Origin: Blautia sp900556555
Lineage (GTDB): Bacteria > Bacillota > Clostridia > Lachnospirales > Lachnospiraceae
Strand: one strand, 5' to 3'
Assembly (NCBI GenBank): GCA_964250615.1
Contig: CAXUGM010000018.1
Length of the DNA stretch: 64,000 nucleotides
Part shown: positions 60,896 through 64,000 of the stretch, piece by piece
Layout of the letters: every line of letters begins with the position of its first letter
How positions within the stretch are numbered: the first letter of the stretch is position 1
Position numbers and translations under genes: made by a program
Notes under the pieces: model-generated
Databases searched by the model: none
What the model was told of the DNA's origin: nothing
Seen by the model: the letters and a program-made list of their open reading frames with translations, nothing else

Positions 60896-61717
60896 GCAGA
60901 GCGAATCCGCAAACTCATACAAATCTTCTATTTTCTTAATTCCTTGCAACTCCCACATATAATAGGCTCCATCCATTCGTACAAAAATTACCCCTTGTTC
61001 TGTAGATAAATCATAAAGCAGATGTGCTTTCTCACCGCCATGAATTTTGTAAACTTTATGTTTGGCCTCTTTCGTAATATGCGTAAATACATGTGTAGCA
61101 ATTTCTTCTGCAGAACCAAAACATAAATAACTGTCCATGTCTGTTATAGAATAGTCCGTTTCCATTTTTGGTATGATACTCTGGATGGAAATACGTTGAG
61201 AAGAGGGACTTTTGCTATACACCAGAAGAAGATTATTATCACTTTCCGGATAATTAGCTAAATCACTGGAAACTATATTAAGCTGAAGGGACTCAGCAAT
61301 ATCTTGAAGTGACCCGTAAGTGTGCATCCATGCATTCGTTTCTGGAAGGACAACACCCTGATTCTGATGAGAATATACCTTTCCATCCGATAGCTGAACA
61401 GAATATTCCGAGACAGGTTCGTCTATAGTGAGAATTTTCTCACTCTCTTTAGACATTTCTACAGGTGAAATATCAATGTACGTATAAAATGAATTACTTT
61501 GTCTCTGTTCGAAATGACTGATTAAAATTCCATCCTTGGCATATACAATATTTCCTCCATTATTTTTGCAATCTTCTTCTAATTGTTTTAAATCAAATCC
61601 TTTTGTTATTTTTTCAGAATTTTTCTTTATGCAGCCACAGAGGCAAAGGATGAAAAAAAGGATTGTTATAATCATTCCCAAGTGTTCAAAAAAGCTATTG
61701 ATACTTTTATCATTCAT
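60887..61717 (-). CDS. Lipoprotein of unknown function
   Basis: 276 residues from ATG 61717 behind AGGAG. A signal peptide (about 14-30) ends in the lipobox LCGC, so it is surface-anchored. I recognise no domain in the body, which has alternating beta-like segments and a tail with GEKAHLLYDLSTEQG and YYMWELQGIKK. It follows the sigma/anti-sigma pair on the same strand and may belong to that operon. Confidence 0.75.
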   Translation of the reverse strand: MNDKSINSFFEHLGMIITILFFILCLCGCIKKNSEKITKGFDLKQLEEDCKNNGGNIVYAKDGILISHFEQRQSNSFYTYIDISPVEMSKESEKILTIDEPVSEYSVQLSDGKVYSHQNQGVVLPETNAWMHTYGSLQDIAESLQLNIVSSDLANYPESDNNLLLVYSKSPSSQRISIQSIIPKMETDYSITDMDSYLCFGSAEEIATHVFTHITKEAKHKVYKIHGGEKAHLLYDLSTEQGVIFVRMDGAYYMWELQGIKKIEDLYEFADSLCII

Positions 61718-61784
61718 GTTATTCACACTCCTTATCAGTTAGTAGTATTATAACAAAGATTTACGAAAAAGCCTATATCAGTTT

Positions 61785-62396
61785 TTATATGAAATTCAAG
61801 AAAAATCTTCCTGTTTTGCATTTTACTTCTACAATATAATTGCGATTGTTTTTTAACATATCTAAATCTATGGAAGTACCGGGTTCAACGGTTATTTCAT
61901 CTAATACCATATTTTTATTTTCATCTAAAATCCGAATCCTAACTTCACCACTGCTGTTTGCATCATTTACCACTTCTTTGTTGTAAAAAATAGAATTAAA
62001 GTTTAAAAAATTTTCATCTGCGATATTTAATCGTGACCACCCATTCTGGTCTGTTTTATTATCAATCACAGCCAGGTTTGAAGGATAAAAATAATCATGA
62101 AGGGTTCCGACTTCCTGGATAGCAAACATGCCTCCGCTGACAACGCAACTGGTAATGATAACGGCAACGATAAGTTTTATACGGTTTTTTCGTTTTATTT
62201 TGATAAACGGATTTCCTATTTTTTCTGTAGTCTGTATTTCAGGACATTTGATTGGATTTTTCATATACTTTAGTTTCTGGCTGCATCTGGTACAATCGTG
62301 CAGATGTTCTTCAACTAATTTGCAACTGTCTTCTGAGCAGACACCATCCACATAAGATGGCAATAAATCATTGATGATATCACAGGTTATTTTCAT
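61785..62396 (-). CDS. Zinc-finger anti-sigma factor
   Basis: 203 residues from ATG 62396. The N-terminus has a ZAS-type motif with Cys and His (EEHLHDCTRC, after an earlier Cys), a membrane span at about 79-100, then an extracellular domain with no recognisable family. Anchors and silences the sigma factor that precedes it, overlap 17 bases. Confidence 0.85.
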   Translation of the reverse strand: MKITCDIINDLLPSYVDGVCSEDSCKLVEEHLHDCTRCSQKLKYMKNPIKCPEIQTTEKIGNPFIKIKRKNRIKLIVAVIITSCVVSGGMFAIQEVGTLHDYFYPSNLAVIDNKTDQNGWSRLNIADENFLNFNSIFYNKEVVNDANSSGEVRIRILDENKNMVLDEITVEPGTSIDLDMLKNNRNYIVEVKCKTGRFFLNFI

Positions 62397-62901
62397 CAGA
62401 TTCGATTCTCCTTCTGATCCATTCTTTTGCACGGTAATAATTTACACGTGCCCAGTTTTCACTTTTCCCTAAAATTTCTCCAATTTCTTTGAAACTCATT
62501 TCTTCATAGGCACTTAACCAAAACACCTGGCCATAGGATCTTTTCGCATTATGAACAGCAAATAAAAGTTCTTGTATCCTTTCTTTTACAAGATACGTTT
62601 CCTCAAGATTCCCCTGGTGTGTTTTAGTAGCAAATAAATCCAAAGTTTCAAAATCCACTTTCTGTAAATGCTTTTCTTTTTTCAAATAATCAAAATAGAC
62701 ATGTTTTGCAATCTGGCATAACCACACGGACATTTTGCAGTTTCCATTGTACCGGTGAATGGATTTATATGCCTGATAAAAGGTTTCTTGTGTAAGATCT
62801 TCTGCCAGGTCCGCATTTCCGGAAAGAGAGATTAAAAATCTTTTTACTATATTTGCATATTCCATATAGATATCTTTTTCTTTTGCAGCAGAATTCTGCA
62901 T
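62380..62901 (-). CDS. ECF-type RNA polymerase sigma factor
   Basis: 173 residues: sigma-2 region with NADLAEDLTQETFYQAYKS and W-containing -10 recognition helix, sigma-4 region with MSFKEIGEILGKSENWARVNYYRAK. GGTGAT precedes the ATG. Partner of the zinc-finger anti-sigma factor; which genes it serves is not seen here. Confidence 0.92.
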   Translation of the reverse strand: MQNSAAKEKDIYMEYANIVKRFLISLSGNADLAEDLTQETFYQAYKSIHRYNGNCKMSVWLCQIAKHVYFDYLKKEKHLQKVDFETLDLFATKTHQGNLEETYLVKERIQELLFAVHNAKRSYGQVFWLSAYEEMSFKEIGEILGKSENWARVNYYRAKEWIRRRIESDENNL

Positions 62902-62980
62902 AGTTGTTTATCACCGCCTCACATTATGTATCTTTATATATAAATAGAATTTTATCAAATATCGTTACACTTTTTGACTA

Positions 62981-63013
62981 AAAAAATCAGGCTCCTATTT
63001 CAGAAGCCTGATT
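62981..63013 (-). terminator. Terminator of the FtsX-type permease gene
   Basis: AATCAGGCT (62985-62993) pairs with AGCCTGATT (63005-63013); on the minus strand the stem is followed by seven T. It overlaps the last codons of the permease gene. Confidence 0.85.
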
Positions 63014-64000
63014 TTCTATATAAAACCATAGGCAGCAGAACACTGCCTGCAAGTAAAAGTCCCAGTAGGACAACTACTTCATTAAATGGATAAGAAAAAA
63101 CAAAATAAGGTATCTTGGTTTTCATGTACCATCCGATTCCGCAGAGCAATATTGTATCAAGGGTTAATAAAAGAACGCACAGTATCAGCCAGGTGAAAAT
63201 ACTTTCTGACAGGAACATGCGGCAAAACTGTTTTTTTGTCATTCCCACATTTTCCAGGAGGATACAATCCTTTTTTCTGAGCAGAATTTCGGTAACTCTT
63301 ACATTCAAGAAGTTCATGATTCCGATAAAAACCAGACAACCACTGACTGCCAGTAAGAATAGTCGGCTTGTCTGAATATAATTCTGTTCTTTTCTTAGCA
63401 AATCTGATTTACACGTTATCTGAAACAGATTTAGATTTTCAGAATACCCGCCCACTGACTGAAATTCCATGTTTTCGGTTCTGATAAGTTCCTGGAAACG
63501 GTCTTTGAGAGAATTTTCCTGCTTGCTATCCACATGAAACTGAACAGAAAAGGTCTGGGGGGTCAAATTTTGGGAAAGTTCCTGATAAGTTTCTTCTGTA
63601 ATAAGCAGGATTTTTGTGTCTTTTCCGTTCCAGCATAAATCAAAATCCGGAAACGTTTCTTCCATGATATCCAAATACCCGCAGTTGACTAATTTTTCCG
63701 GAACCAGACTTGCCATTTCTGTTCCAACTGGAACGAGATCATAGATTTCTATTTCTGTTCCCATCTGTTTTTCAGATCGTGCTTTCTTTTCCTTTGTTAT
63801 TTGATGTTCATGAAGAAGCAAGGTTCCGTTTCCATGCTCAAATGTTTCCCAATCCACCGTCAGCTTCTGTTTTTTGATAAATGACTTTAGTTTTTCTTTT
63901 TCCCTGGAATTAATTTTTTGTATCACCGTACTTTGCTCTCCCGCACCTTGTAACAATCGGATGGATTCACTTCCATTTTTTCCTATTATGGGATAAAATC
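63000..64000 (-). CDS. FtsX-type ABC transporter permease, C-terminal part (cut by window edge)
   Basis: At least 333 codons open to the right edge, so the start lies outside the window; a TTG at 63956 is not the true start. The visible part is a large extracellular domain followed by three membrane spans (about 210-230, 260-285, 300-318 of the visible frame) and ends LPMVLYRKSGF, a MacB/FtsX-like closing half. ATPase partner expected upstream of the edge. Confidence 0.85.
   Translation of the reverse strand, partial: FYPIIGKNGSESIRLLQGAGEQSTVIQKINSREKEKLKSFIKKQKLTVDWETFEHGNGTLLLHEHQITKEKKARSEKQMGTEIEIYDLVPVGTEMASLVPEKLVNCGYLDIMEETFPDFDLCWNGKDTKILLITEETYQELSQNLTPQTFSVQFHVDSKQENSLKDRFQELIRTENMEFQSVGGYSENLNLFQITCKSDLLRKEQNYIQTSRLFLLAVSGCLVFIGIMNFLNVRVTEILLRKKDCILLENVGMTKKQFCRMFLSESIFTWLILCVLLLTLDTILLCGIGWYMKTKIPYFVFSYPFNEVVVLLGLLLAGSVLLPMVLYRKSGF

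Noticed and set aside
1..64000. CRISPR array, tRNA or rRNA genes
   Set aside because: No regularly spaced repeats and no cloverleaf or rRNA sequence seen on reading both strands by eye; a model search would be firmer.

Overview
The window looks like a chromosomal segment of a low-to-mid G+C anaerobic Firmicute, most likely a Lachnospiraceae/Blautia-type gut bacterium. The signs are strong AGGAGG ribosome binding sites, a nine-gene V-type ATPase operon, an L27 ribosomal protein with a cleavable N-terminal extension beside its protease Prp, a T-box leader, LarB/LarC, a Gram-positive LexA with CGAAC-type boxes, and many GntR/ABC and OmpR/histidine-kinase pairs. I see no rRNA, tRNA, CRISPR array, phage or complete insertion sequence.

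Layout. 1-9.4 kb: sugar O-acetyltransferase, XdhC-like protein, nth plus M20 amidohydrolase, a small DUF3006-like protein, an HTH-AlaA aminotransferase fusion, larB-larC (only the LarC1 part), a strip of decayed genes, and a C39-like peptidase lipoprotein candidate. 9.5-11.2 kb: an AbiE-like nucleotidyltransferase / winged-helix pair. 11.3-17.2 kb: a folate operon (folC-folE-HD-folP-folBK) running straight into a VanRS-like two-component pair. 17.3-20.8 kb: a MATE transporter and a GntR-ABC operon under a 17-bp perfect palindrome. 20.9-29.4 kb: the V-ATPase operon H-C-I-K-F-E-A-B-D. 29.4-31.2 kb: a second GntR unit with a truncated ABC gene, and an Rpn-type nuclease. 31.3-36.5 kb: a heterodimeric ABC exporter-type pair and a YgbA-DUF454-DUF4405 operon, both behind near-identical dual-operator leaders. 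36.7-42.8 kb: VTC-DUF4956-carbohydrate-binding lipoprotein-glycosyltransferase operon and a two-component system. 43-50 kb: HelD, TrpB2 behind a T-box, an aldose-epimerase-like protein and glycerol-1-phosphate dehydrogenase. 49.7-50.9 kb: divergent yneA-like/lexA with a cluster of LexA boxes. 51-60.6 kb: rsfS-yqeK-nadD-yhbY-obgE-rpmA-prp-rplU, then CPBP protease, NUDIX, RNase G and two linked radical-SAM-family genes. 60.6-64 kb: a lipoprotein, an anti-sigma/sigma pair and the end of an FtsX-type permease.

The points that most deserve attention: (1) an Xre-type HTH fused in frame to AlaA, with an internal Shine-Dalgarno and ATG at the fusion joint that could also release the free enzyme, and repeated TTGAACT elements in its promoter; (2) four TTAG-N6-CTAA elements arranged identically in two neighbouring operons around a hairpin; (3) seven LexA-like boxes, four of them overlapping at 12-13 bp steps, between yneA-like and lexA; (4) a LarC that stops at the end of LarC1 with no LarC2 after it; (5) two copies of a GntR-ABC module, one intact and one decayed, the decayed copy bracketed by inverted copies of one terminator-like hairpin; (6) an HD-domain protein inside the folate operon that may supply the missing phosphatase step. 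Most other genes are ordinary housekeeping.
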